Origin: Desulfosporosinus sp.
GTDB lineage: Bacteria > Bacillota > Desulfitobacteriia > Desulfitobacteriales > Desulfitobacteriaceae
Reading direction: 5' to 3'
Length of the DNA: 37,637 nucleotides
NCBI GenBank assembly: GCA_020692355.1
Contig: JAIMKP010000030.1
Span: forward strand, 1 to 37,637
Shown here in pieces: positions 30,307 to 37,593 of this stretch. The first letter of the stretch is position 1. Every line of letters begins with the position of its first letter. The notes under the pieces were generated by a model. That model was not told the origin of the DNA. It did no database searches and worked only from the letters and a program-made list of their open reading frames with translations. Position numbers and translations under genes: made by a program.

Positions 30307-31068
30307 TTGGAAGAGATATATCAGCCGGGATCCAGTGTTTTGCACCGCCTGGATCCTCGTTTTAAGACGGCTAGCCTGGCGATGCTTTCCGGCCTCACTA
30401 CGGGTATCGGATCCTGGGGCCTATTAGTTGATGCACTTGGCGTACTGGCCTTAATGGGACTCAGCCGACTAACATGGAGAGCCTATCGTCCGGTATTTAT
30501 GGTTGTTTTTTGGCTCGCTCTTTTCTATGGATTGACAGCTGGGTGGGTTTGGAACGGTTGGCGCATCTGGGAGGGGCACTGGTCAAACGCAGGTTTAGCG
30601 CTTGCTGGAATGATGACCGTCAGAATTGCCCTTATATTTGTCCTAACCCGGATATTTGCCGCCGTGACTCCCCCGCTGGAACAAGGACTGGGTATCGCCT
30701 ATTTTCTCGGCCCGCTGAGTAGGCTAACCCCGAAAGCGGCTGACTTTGCGCTTCTCCTTACTTTGACACTACGTTTTATTCCTCTACTCGCTGAAGAAGC
30801 GGGATTACTGTGGAAAGCCCGTGTTGTGAGAGGAACGCTTCCCAACAACTGGCTACTGCGTTTATCAGATTTAGCGGGTCTTTTTCCCCCTCTTCTCCTA
30901 TTGACACTGCGTCGGGCTGAAGAAGTTGCGGAAAACCTAATGGCCCGGGGCTATGCTCCAGGACGATATCGTGTGGTCAATCTGCACAAATGGTCTTCAC
31001 AAGACAGTTTAGCACTGCTGGTTGTTTGCCTATGGGGATATCTAATGGTATGGACTAATTCTATTTAA
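30307..31068 (+). CDS. ecfT: Energy-coupling factor membrane component EcfT
   Basis: EcfT is the membrane scaffold that joins the ATPases to substrate-binding S proteins. The product has 253 residues with about five to six hydrophobic segments and both cytoplasmic coupling motifs, KARVVRG (170-176, an A-R-x-x-R-G form) and MARGYAP (212-218). TTG at 30307 is chosen since AGGGGAGGGGAG lies just before it and EEIYQPGSSVLHRLDPR is the normal N-terminus; the frame opening at 30217 reads heptad repeats. No S-component gene is adjacent, which suggests a group-II module shared by several S proteins. Confidence 0.9.
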   Translation: MEEIYQPGSSVLHRLDPRFKTASLAMLSGLTTGIGSWGLLVDALGVLALMGLSRLTWRAYRPVFMVVFWLALFYGLTAGWVWNGWRIWEGHWSNAGLALAGMMTVRIALIFVLTRIFAAVTPPLEQGLGIAYFLGPLSRLTPKAADFALLLTLTLRFIPLLAEEAGLLWKARVVRGTLPNNWLLRLSDLAGLFPPLLLLTLRRAEEVAENLMARGYAPGRYRVVNLHKWSSQDSLALLVVCLWGYLMVWTNSI

Positions 31069-31128
31069 CCGAAAAGCTAATTTGGTTAGAAGATGCAGTG
31101 ATGGCTGGTGGATCAGGCACACTGGGCT

Positions 31129-32439
31129 TTAAGGAGCAGCTGTTCGTGACGAGGGGCATTTCTCTACCTGGGTCAGTGCAGGATGAAAGGGATCCGGAGT
31201 TTGGCCAAATTTAGTTGTTGGCCGTGAGGGCAGTTGATAGGATACCCAGCCCGCGATCAGCAAGAGGGTGGCCCTTAATCCAAAGGCAAAAAAATGAGTG
31301 CCAAAGATATCGTAGCCCCAGCCCCCCAGAAAGGAGCCGATTCCGCCACCAATTTGATGTCCGAAATAGGCCCAGCCATATAAAAGACCCAATAACTGAA
31401 CCCCATAGAGGTCACTCAGGATAGCAGAAGACATCGCCGTGGAACCGGCCCATACCAAGCCGGCGCTGGCGGCCACGACATAAAGTTGCCAGGGAGCAAC
31501 CGCGAAAACCAAACCCAGAAAGCCAAATCCCCGAACAAAATAAATCATGGCCAGGAAGTTTTTTCGGGGATAGCGATCGGCGATCGATCCCAGCATTAAG
31601 GTGCCCAATATCGCGACGATTCCGATCAGGCCAATGCCGAATGAGGCTGTTGTCGGCTCAAATTGGTGGTCAATAAGCATGGGAACAGCATGGGCGCCCA
31701 GAAGATTCATACTGAAACCACAGGCGAAAAGCCCGATGACGATTTGCCAATAGGCTCGTGATTTAACTGCGTCTCTCCACGTGCCGGCGAGATCGGGTTG
31801 AGTTGTGACCTGACTACTTGTCGTTGCAGCTTCTGGGCCTGAGTCAGCCCCCGCCGGGATCTGATCGCGCATGACAAAGATGGCACAGGGAACCACGATC
31901 ACTACAAATAAGCCGGCGAAGATCAATAGTGTCTCATGCCATCCAATACCTTGAATCAAAATGGTTTCCAGCGGGGTCATGATGGCTATCCCCGCCATTG
32001 AGCCTGTGGAAAGATAGAATAAGGCCCTTCCTCTTTGCTCGATAAACCAACGGCTGATGATCGGTGTCAAGGCGACCGGACTCAAAAAGGACAGGCCAAG
32101 TGAGAGGACGATACCGAAGGAGAGCAGAAAAGACGGGATATCGCGGGCGGATACAGCCCAAAAGAGTGAGCCGCAGACAATGAGCACTCCGCTAATCAAG
32201 ACAAAGCGGGTGCTATAACGTTTTAACAAGAAGCCCGCAATCGGCATGCCCAACCCATAGACGATGGAACTGATGGCTACAATCAAGGAGATGTCGGTGC
32301 GCGACATGGCTAAGTCCTTCATGATGGGTTTGACAAATGGTCCGATACCCATCCTAAAACCGACCGTCAGAAGCGTGATAAAGGATGCTATCACGACGAT
32401 ATACCAGCCGTAATACGGTTTCTCGTTCTTTGCGTGCAT
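31129..32439 (-). CDS. MFS transporter, monocarboxylate/OFA-like
   Basis: The 436-residue protein has about twelve membrane segments and the N-terminal YYGWYIVVIASF start typical of the major facilitator branch that includes oxalate/formate antiporters and monocarboxylate porters. A cytoplasmic loop of about 35 residues (about 195-230) separates the halves. The charged motif GSIADRYPRK near 285 is the second-half copy of the MFS loop motif. The start has GAAGGAAGG upstream. It is convergent with ecfT and divergent from the DUF1836 gene. The substrate cannot be read from sequence; calling it a carboxylate porter is family inference. Confidence 0.8.
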   Translation of the reverse strand: MHAKNEKPYYGWYIVVIASFITLLTVGFRMGIGPFVKPIMKDLAMSRTDISLIVAISSIVYGLGMPIAGFLLKRYSTRFVLISGVLIVCGSLFWAVSARDIPSFLLSFGIVLSLGLSFLSPVALTPIISRWFIEQRGRALFYLSTGSMAGIAIMTPLETILIQGIGWHETLLIFAGLFVVIVVPCAIFVMRDQIPAGADSGPEAATTSSQVTTQPDLAGTWRDAVKSRAYWQIVIGLFACGFSMNLLGAHAVPMLIDHQFEPTTASFGIGLIGIVAILGTLMLGSIADRYPRKNFLAMIYFVRGFGFLGLVFAVAPWQLYVVAASAGLVWAGSTAMSSAILSDLYGVQLLGLLYGWAYFGHQIGGGIGSFLGGWGYDIFGTHFFAFGLRATLLLIAGWVSYQLPSRPTTKFGQTPDPFHPALTQVEKCPSSRTAAP

Positions 32440-32525
32440 TGGTGTCCTTCCTTCTCGATAGATGCAGTTATTCGTGGTGAGTGCCGGCGATGGGGTCTCG
32501 GTGGGTGAATTACTTCATTATAGCA

Positions 32526-32555
32526 ATTATACTGTAAATTTAAAAATATTGTAAA
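32526..32555 (-). promoter_or_regulatory. Promoter of the MFS gene (minus strand)
   Basis: Read on the minus strand, TTTACA (complement of 32550-32555) and TATAAT (complement of 32526-32531) are 18 bases apart, a near-consensus sigma-A promoter. A second TATAAT lies at 32517-32522. It is back to back with the next promoter, only 22 bases away. Confidence 0.65.
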
Positions 32556-32577
32556 ACGGAATAGATTCAAGAGTATA

Positions 32578-32606
32578 TTGACATGAGGTCATAATGAACA
32601 TATAAT
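32578..32606 (+). promoter_or_regulatory. Perfect consensus promoter of the DUF1836 gene, with direct repeats
   Basis: TTGACA (32578-32583), 17 bases, TATAAT (32601-32606) match the sigma-A consensus at all twelve positions. ATAATGAA occurs twice, at 32591-32598 and 32602-32609, 11 bases apart, over the spacer and -10; the spacing suggests two sites on one face of the helix. Confidence 0.85.
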
Positions 32607-32681
32607 GAAATCATATAAATTAACATTAACGTCGGTTGCATGCTTAAACTATCATCCATATTACATAAGGCGGTGAAGGCT

Positions 32682-33269
32682 ATGAATTCAAACTATAAAT
32701 TAGCGATTCGAGATGTGCTCAGCCAACTGGAACCGAAAACGAAGGCTCTTCCTTATCTGGAGTTAGATTCGATGATGCTCTCTCAAGTTGTTGAAGTTGC
32801 GCAAAGGGTGAGCCAGAACGATATTAATAGCACGCATATTCAAAATTGGGTTCGCCGACAATACCTCCCGCATCCTGAGAAGAAAAAATATAATCGCGAG
32901 CAGGTGGCGAATATCTTATTAATCAACGACTTACGTAATATCTTATCATTGGAGCAAATTTCTCGTCTTTTGAGTTTCGTTAATGAAAGCATGTTGGATA
33001 ACTCCGATGATCGGATCAGGCCGACAAAGCTTTATCGTTACTATGGTGATATTTTTGATAGAACGTACTCGGATTGGCAGGCATCGCTTAATGGCTTGGA
33101 AAGGGAGGTGGAAGAGGCCTTAGCGGGGGAAGGGCTGAATGAAGTGGATAAGAACAAAGTAGAAACAGCTCTCGTTATCCTCAATCTATTGGCCAGAGCC
33201 CAATTATATAAACAGATTGCAGAGCGGTGGTTAAGCGGACTAGAAGCAGAAGGACAGAAAAAAGATTAG
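32682..33269 (+). CDS. DUF1836 protein, MerR-like DNA-binding domain
   Basis: The 195-residue product matches the DUF1836 family of Firmicutes: residues near 45-90 contain HIQNWVRRQYLPHPEKKKYN then REQVANILLINDLRNILSLEQIS, the helix-turn-helix plus wing arrangement that resembles MerR-type regulators. It has no clear effector domain. ATG at 32682 is preferred over ATG at 32640 because AAGGCGG lies eight bases before it. It is expressed from a very strong promoter divergent from the MFS gene, which fits a local or self-regulating repressor; that role is inference. Confidence 0.75.
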   Translation: MNSNYKLAIRDVLSQLEPKTKALPYLELDSMMLSQVVEVAQRVSQNDINSTHIQNWVRRQYLPHPEKKKYNREQVANILLINDLRNILSLEQISRLLSFVNESMLDNSDDRIRPTKLYRYYGDIFDRTYSDWQASLNGLEREVEEALAGEGLNEVDKNKVETALVILNLLARAQLYKQIAERWLSGLEAEGQKKD

Positions 33270-33272
33270 ATT

Positions 33273-33308
33273 GAAGATTGAAGGAAGAAGATTGCAAGAA
33301 AGAAGATT
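33273..33308 (+). repeat. Heptad-like repeat GAAGATT
   Basis: GAAGATT occurs at 33273-33279, 33287-33293 and 33302-33308 with related 7-base units between. It lies directly after the DUF1836 stop and before nfeD. It follows the same purine-rich, coding-strand pattern as the GARGTCA tracts but with a different 3' half. Confidence 0.5.
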
Positions 33309-33354
33309 ATGAGCAGGAATTTGATGGATGTCTTGAGAGGAAGGGGATAAGGAC

Positions 33355-33831
33355 ATGTCTGCTGGGTTGATTACAGCTCTATTTGCCTTGGGGCTGGTCT
33401 TGCTCATTTTAGAGATTTTTGTTCCGGGGGGAATTCTGGGGCTAATCGGGATCGTCTCTTTGATAAGCGCGATCATCTTCGCTTCCAATTCCCTTTTGGA
33501 GGGATTTCTTTACAGCATGCTTACCCTCATTGGTTTAGCAGTTTTGATTTTTGTAAGTTTTCGTTTTCCAGCTACAAGACGCTACTGGGAGAGGCTCTCT
33601 CTAACTGCTCGCCAAACCAACAGGGCAGGATATGTTGCTCCAAAATCGGACTACCAGAGGTATCTGGGTCGAAACGGCATTGCTTTGACTCAGTTGAGAC
33701 CAGCGGGCACTGCTGAATTCGGGGATGAGCGGGTGGACGTTGTCACGGAAGGAGGCTTTATCAAAAGTGGTTCCGCCATTAAAGTGATTTCAGTGGAAGG
33801 AACTCGAATCGTCGTGCGCGAATCGAAATGA
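33355..33831 (+). CDS. NfeD-family membrane protein (short form)
   Basis: The 158-residue product has an N-terminal hydrophobic region (about 4-65, two to three membrane spans) followed by a soluble C-terminal OB-fold-like domain (about 100-157) with LGRNGIALTQLRPAGTAEFG and the strand pattern VDVVTEGGFIKSGSAIKVISVEG. This is the short NfeD form, found next to flotillin genes. The ATG follows GAGGAAGGGGATAAGGAC. Its stop precedes floA by 39 bases; both act in membrane microdomain organisation. Confidence 0.88.
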   Translation: MSAGLITALFALGLVLLILEIFVPGGILGLIGIVSLISAIIFASNSLLEGFLYSMLTLIGLAVLIFVSFRFPATRRYWERLSLTARQTNRAGYVAPKSDYQRYLGRNGIALTQLRPAGTAEFGDERVDVVTEGGFIKSGSAIKVISVEGTRIVVRESK

Positions 33832-33836
33832 ATATA

Positions 33837-33870
33837 GGGAGGTGGAGTCCGGTTCTACCGGACAAAAAGC
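33837..33870 (+). promoter_or_regulatory. floA ribosome-binding site with hairpin before the start codon
   Basis: GGGAGGTGGA (33837-33846) is followed by a perfect hairpin GTCCGGT-TCT-ACCGGAC (33847-33863), then AAAAAGC and the ATG. The linear gap from GGAGG to ATG is 28 bases, too long, but about 11 when the hairpin is folded out. No alternative start exists upstream in frame before a stop at 33835. Confidence 0.75.
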
Positions 33871-34869
33871 ATGGGAACATTGATATTTATGGTCGTATTA
33901 ATCACTGTAGGTTTAATCGTTGTGAGTATCTTGTTAACCTTTATTCCTGTCGGGTTGTGGATATCGGCCTTGGCGGCAGGTGTGAATGTTGGTATTTTTA
34001 CTCTGGTGGGCATGCGCTTAAGGCGAGTGACTCCAGCGAAGATTGTCAATCCTTTAATCAAGGCACATAAGGCAGGTCTTAACATTACGACGGCACAGTT
34101 AGAGGCGCATTACCTTGCGGGAGGAAATATCGACAAAGTTGTTAATGCCTTGATCGCTGCTGAACGGGCCGCGATTCCGCTTTTATTCGAGCGGGCTGCC
34201 GCCATTGATCTGGCAGGCCGGGATGTTCTTCAGGCTGTGCAGATGTCGGTTAATCCAAAGGTGATTGAAACGCCGATCGTTTCTGCAGTGGCGCAAAATG
34301 GGATTGAATTAAGAGTCAAAGCTCGGGTCACTGTTCGGGCCAACATCGATCGTCTCGTCGGCGGAGCAGGAGAAGAAACGATTATTGCCCGTGTTGGTGA
34401 AGGAATTGTGACGAGTATCGGTTCCTCGAATTCACATAAAGCAGTCTTGGAAAATCCGGATATGGTCTCCCGCACCGTTTTAGCGAAAGGCTTGGACGCG
34501 GGAACTGCTTTTGAGATTTTATCCATTGATATTGCCGATGTAGATGTGGGTAAGAATATTGGTGCTCAGCTGCAAACGGATCAGGCTGAAGCCGATAAAA
34601 GGATTGCCCAAGCCAAAGCGGAGGAACGGCGCGCCATGGCTGTTGCCAGAGAGCAGGAAATGAAGGCAGCGGTGCAGGAGATGCGGGCGAAAGTTGTGGA
34701 AGCAGAGGCAGAAGTGCCCAGAGCAATCGCTACTGCATTGCGCGAGGGCAAGCTTGGAGTGATGGATTATTTCAATATGCAAAACATTTTAGCAGATACC
34801 CAGATGAGAGAAAACATCGCCCGCACGGGTAAGAGCGAGGTTCTTCCTGAAACAACCCCTAAGAAGTAG
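33871..34869 (+). CDS. floA: Flotillin-like protein FloA
   Basis: FloA is a membrane-anchored scaffold of bacterial lipid microdomains. The product has 332 residues, close to Bacillus subtilis FloA (YqfA). Residues 3-45 are hydrophobic anchors; the SPFH-like core spans about 60-240 with [20 protein letters not shown] and [20 protein letters not shown]; an alanine/glutamate-rich coiled coil runs about 235-290. It sits in the nfeD-floA order. Translation may depend on an unusual hairpin between the Shine-Dalgarno sequence and ATG. Confidence 0.95.
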   Translation: MGTLIFMVVLITVGLIVVSILLTFIPVGLWISALAAGVNVGIFTLVGMRLRRVTPAKIVNPLIKAHKAGLNITTAQLEAHYLAGGNIDKVVNALIAAERAAIPLLFERAAAIDLAGRDVLQAVQMSVNPKVIETPIVSAVAQNGIELRVKARVTVRANIDRLVGGAGEETIIARVGEGIVTSIGSSNSHKAVLENPDMVSRTVLAKGLDAGTAFEILSIDIADVDVGKNIGAQLQTDQAEADKRIAQAKAEERRAMAVAREQEMKAAVQEMRAKVVEAEAEVPRAIATALREGKLGVMDYFNMQNILADTQMRENIARTGKSEVLPETTPKK

Positions 34870-34879
34870 GTGGTAACTG

Positions 34880-35401
34880 ATGGACATTATTTCTTTGGCG
34901 ATCACAGCATTTGTCATCTATAGCCTGTATACCGCCTTCAAGGAAAAAAACGCCGGGCGTTCGCCGGGACGCCAGAATCCGCCCTGGATGCGACCACCTG
35001 CTCCAACGCCCCGGAGAGAGCGGTTTGAAGAAAAGCCGAGTGATCTTTGGCTTGAAAATAAGCCACCGTTGTGGGCCGACCCCTATAAAGATAAGGAAGT
35101 GGCAGAGGCTGAAGGCCAGGAAGGGGTATGGGGAGATGAGGGGCGCGTTTTGGGCACAGAGGGCACTCAAGGTGTGGAAGGAACTCCTGGCAGCGAAGGG
35201 GTTTCAGTTGACTCTGGTAAGGCAGGAACATCCGGAGGTCTTACACTTACAGAAGTTAGGCACAACGGTAATAGAAGTTCTGCGGATGAGCTAAGTTTAA
35301 CTATTGGCTTGTCTGAGGGAGAGTTGGTTCAAGGGATCATATGGGCTGAAATTCTAGGGAAGCCCAGGGCTTTACGAAGGTTTCACGGGCCGAGGGCATA
35401 G
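34880..35401 (+). CDS. Small membrane-anchored protein downstream of floA
   Basis: I do not recognise a named family. The 173-residue product has one hydrophobic segment at residues 2-20, a basic proline-rich stretch (about 24-50), a long glycine/glutamate-rich low-complexity middle (about 75-130) and a compact C-terminus, SEGELVQGIIWAEILGKPRA followed by a basic tail. It starts 10 bases after floA behind AGGTGGTAACTG, so it belongs to the nfeD-floA operon. The position matches that of YqfB-type genes, but similarity is not shown. A terminator follows. Confidence 0.7.
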   Translation: MDIISLAITAFVIYSLYTAFKEKNAGRSPGRQNPPWMRPPAPTPRRERFEEKPSDLWLENKPPLWADPYKDKEVAEAEGQEGVWGDEGRVLGTEGTQGVEGTPGSEGVSVDSGKAGTSGGLTLTEVRHNGNRSSADELSLTIGLSEGELVQGIIWAEILGKPRALRRFHGPRA

Positions 35402-35433
35402 CGTGAATGCGCCACGTCTTGCTTTTAAGGTAG

Positions 35434-35490
35434 ATAAAGAGGACCCGTGTAAACTACTTTACAGGATCCTCTTTATTGTTTTATTTGACA
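35434..35490 (+). terminator. Intrinsic terminator of the nfeD-floA operon
   Basis: ATAAAGAGGA (35434-35443) pairs with TCCTCTTTAT (35467-35476) and inside it TGTAAA (35448-35453) pairs with TTTACA (35458-35463). The tail TGTTTTATTTG is T-rich. On the minus strand the stem also ends in A/T-rich sequence, so it may serve the opposing zinc-ribbon gene too. Confidence 0.8.
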
Positions 35491-35573
35491 CCGGCAAAAT
35501 CCTGATTCCCAACTGGATTCGAGGTTGGGCGAGTGATCTATCTGAAATACATCAAATATTATTGAACCACAAA

Positions 35574-35708
35574 CTATTTCTCTCCACCGCAGGGTTTGGC
35601 GGGAGACCGTGTACCTTTCATTTTGCAATCCTCACAAATCTGTAATCCATGGTCTTCATACATATCCTCTTCTTTAACTTCAACACCACATTTTGCGCAA
35701 ATAGCCAT
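35574..35708 (-). CDS. 44-residue zinc-ribbon protein
   Basis: This gene is short but well supported. The product has 44 residues, starts MAICAKCGVEVKEED, and has C4-x2-C7 and C25-x2-C28 with a further C40, a treble-clef or rubredoxin-like zinc knuckle. The start has GAGAGGAG six to eight bases upstream and a good promoter further up. Similar tiny CxxC...CxxC proteins occur in Clostridia; the function is unknown. It faces the floA operon and is divergent from the LysM-GH18 gene. Confidence 0.75.
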   Translation of the reverse strand: MAICAKCGVEVKEEDMYEDHGLQICEDCKMKGTRSPAKPCGGEK

Positions 35709-35779
35709 TGCAATTCTCCTCTCTCATAATTAATTTGAACTAAAAGCTAGAATGGCAATAATACTCATTGATAATTACT

Positions 35780-35808
35780 ATAATACATATTAGGAAGCAA
35801 ATCGTCAA
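35780..35808 (-). promoter_or_regulatory. Promoter of the zinc-ribbon gene (minus strand)
   Basis: On the minus strand, TTGACG (complement of 35803-35808), 17 bases, then TATTAT (complement of 35780-35785) form a strong sigma-A promoter. Transcription would begin near 35773, about 65 bases before the start codon. Confidence 0.65.
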
Positions 35809-35820
35809 TACTTCTGCGGG

Positions 35821-35838
35821 TCGTCACTCATGTGACGA
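35821..35838. promoter_or_regulatory. Perfect palindrome in a divergent spacer
   Basis: TCGTCAC-TCAT-GTGACGA is a perfect 7-base inverted repeat with a 4-base centre, 13 bases upstream of the zinc-ribbon -35 box and 98 bases before the LysM-GH18 start. It is a candidate operator or a small hairpin. No T tract follows on either strand. Confidence 0.45.
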
Positions 35839-35936
35839 TTACAGGCAAGGCATCAGATCCTAATATTTCCTTTAGCCTTTAGGGCTTTCCACACATAGAT
35901 TGATAGGAAAGAACTGTGGGCCGAAGGAGGATGGAC

Positions 35937-37217
35937 ATGCAGATTCACGTGGTCAAAGCAGGGGAAACTTTGGGGCGAATAGCACAGGCTTATGGAGTTT
36001 CTGTAAGTGAGATTGCATCGGCTAATCAAGTTCCCGATTTGGAACGGTTGGCGGTCGGTCAGACCCTAGTTATTCCCATCCAAGGGCAGGTTCACTATGT
36101 GCAGCCGGGGGAAACGTTATGGACCATCAGTCGCCACTATGGTGTGTCTGCAGCAGAGATTATTCGGATCAATAAAATTCCGAACCCCAATAATATTAAG
36201 GTTGGCTTACGCTTGTCCCTACCTGAGAAAACGAAGCTAATTGTTGAAGTTAATGCTTACATCGACCCTAGAATGACGGCTACCCGCTCTGGTCAGGCGG
36301 TAGATCTAGTGGGAGAGCACCTGACCTACTTGGCCATCTTCACTTATGCGGTCAACCTGGACGGTAGACTGACTCCGGTAGAAGATCAGCAGCCCTTGAT
36401 TGCAGCGCAGAACCATCGGGTGTTACCTCTTTTAGTGCTGACCAACTTTGCCCAAGGGCAGTTTAGGACGGAAATTGCCGCCACGCTTTTTAGCAATGAA
36501 CCCTTACAGGAGCGAGTGCTGGATCAGGCCCTGCAGGTCATGGAGGCTAAAGGTTACAGGGGCCTGGATTTTGACTTCGAATATTTGGGCAGGGAGAACA
36601 GGGAAGGTTACAACCGCTTCCTGCAGAAGGCGGCGGCCAGACTAAAAGCGCGAGGTTACTTTATATCCGCTGCTTTAGCGCCGAAGCTGAGCGCAAAGCA
36701 GCGAGGAGTCCTCTATGAAGGACACGACTACCCCGCCATAGGGCGAATTGTTGACTTTATCTTCTTTATGACTTACGAGTGGGGATGGTCCGGAGGAAAG
36801 CCGATGGCTGTCTCACCCATAAATCAGGTTCGTAAAGTGATGGAGTATGCCATCTCGGCAGTTCCCCGAGAAAAGGTGATGATGGGAATCCCCCTGTACG
36901 GCTACGACTGGACCCTTCCGTATGTACCCGGAGGGAAATTTGCGCACTCTATCAGTCCTCAGCAAGCTCTCCAACGCGCTATCCGTTATGGAGTGAGTAT
37001 TCATTACGACCCAACGGTGCAAGCTCCCTGGTTTAGATATACCGATGAACAGGGACAACAACACGAAGTCTGGTTTGAAGATGCGCGCAGCATCCAGGCT
37101 AAGTTTAATTTGGTCAAGGAATTGGGTCTGCGGGGTTTTTACTATTGGGTATTGGGGCGTGACTTCCCCCAGAACTGGCTTTTGGTCGAAGATAACTTTA
37201 CGGTACGCAAGCGGTAG
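35937..37217 (+). CDS. LysM-GH18 hydrolase, SleL/YaaH-like
   Basis: The 426-residue protein has two LysM domains (about 4-47 and 53-96) and a glycoside hydrolase family 18 domain (about 105-420). The catalytic motif G209-LDFDFE ends in E215, with D211 and D213, as required for GH18. Bacillus SleL/YaaH share this layout and length and are N-acetylglucosaminidases that degrade spore cortex fragments. There is no signal peptide, as is usual for spore-coat-located enzymes. ATG at 35937 is chosen because AAGGAGG is six bases upstream; the GTG at 35916 has no ribosome-binding site. Confidence 0.88.
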   Translation: MQIHVVKAGETLGRIAQAYGVSVSEIASANQVPDLERLAVGQTLVIPIQGQVHYVQPGETLWTISRHYGVSAAEIIRINKIPNPNNIKVGLRLSLPEKTKLIVEVNAYIDPRMTATRSGQAVDLVGEHLTYLAIFTYAVNLDGRLTPVEDQQPLIAAQNHRVLPLLVLTNFAQGQFRTEIAATLFSNEPLQERVLDQALQVMEAKGYRGLDFDFEYLGRENREGYNRFLQKAAARLKARGYFISAALAPKLSAKQRGVLYEGHDYPAIGRIVDFIFFMTYEWGWSGGKPMAVSPINQVRKVMEYAISAVPREKVMMGIPLYGYDWTLPYVPGGKFAHSISPQQALQRAIRYGVSIHYDPTVQAPWFRYTDEQGQQHEVWFEDARSIQAKFNLVKELGLRGFYYWVLGRDFPQNWLLVEDNFTVRKR

Positions 37218-37229
37218 CACAAAGAGGAA

Positions 37230-37503
37230 ATGGGCTTCTTGGACTTTCGCCTGCAACAGTTCGACATGCTTCCGGATTTTATTGGGTATGGGATGATTTT
37301 CTATGGGCTGCAGCAGCTCGCCGAGCAAGATGATTTTTTCAACAAAGCTAAGACTCCGGCCGGTCTGCTCATCTTCCTTTCTCTACCAGATTTTTATAAT
37401 GCGAATGCGACCAATGGACTTGTTGAGGACCGATATGCACTATCAGCCGTATTTTCAAGAAGCGGATGTTAAACAGCTACGGCAAGAAAGAGAAAAAGCC
37501 TAG
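37230..37503 (+). pseudogene. Remnant of a small membrane-protein gene
   Basis: A frame from 37230 starts MGFLDFRLQQFDMLPDFIGY and continues as a plausible membrane protein for about 58 residues, then changes character and stops at 37472. In the +1 frame, DMHYQPYFQEADVKQLRQER with a stop at 37503 looks like a genuine hydrophilic C-terminus. The pattern fits a gene with an internal deletion and frameshift. AGAGG lies only a few bases before the ATG. The family is not identified; an intact copy in a relative would decide. Confidence 0.4.
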
Positions 37504-37511
37504 TATGATCA

Positions 37512-37548
37512 TGACTGAGAAGAAAATAAACAAGGAATTCCTCAGTCA
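37512..37548. other. Perfect 8-base inverted repeat
   Basis: TGACTGAG (37512-37519) and CTCAGTCA (37541-37548) enclose 21 A-rich bases. It lies just after the broken gene. There is no T tract, so it is not a standard terminator. The rest of 37218-37637 holds the remnant gene and the repeat at the end. Confidence 0.4.
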
Positions 37549-37593
37549 AAAGAATGCCTGGGTTAAAAACTGAATATACAAAGGGAAGGCAAG

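Noticed and set aside
33828-34070. An 80-codon frame overlapping the nfeD stop and the start of floA
   Set aside because: Out of frame with floA, which is unmistakable; no domain, and it crosses the floA leader hairpin.
35403-35645. An 80-codon frame after the floA operon
   Set aside because: It spans the intrinsic terminator and overlaps the better supported zinc-ribbon gene on the other strand.
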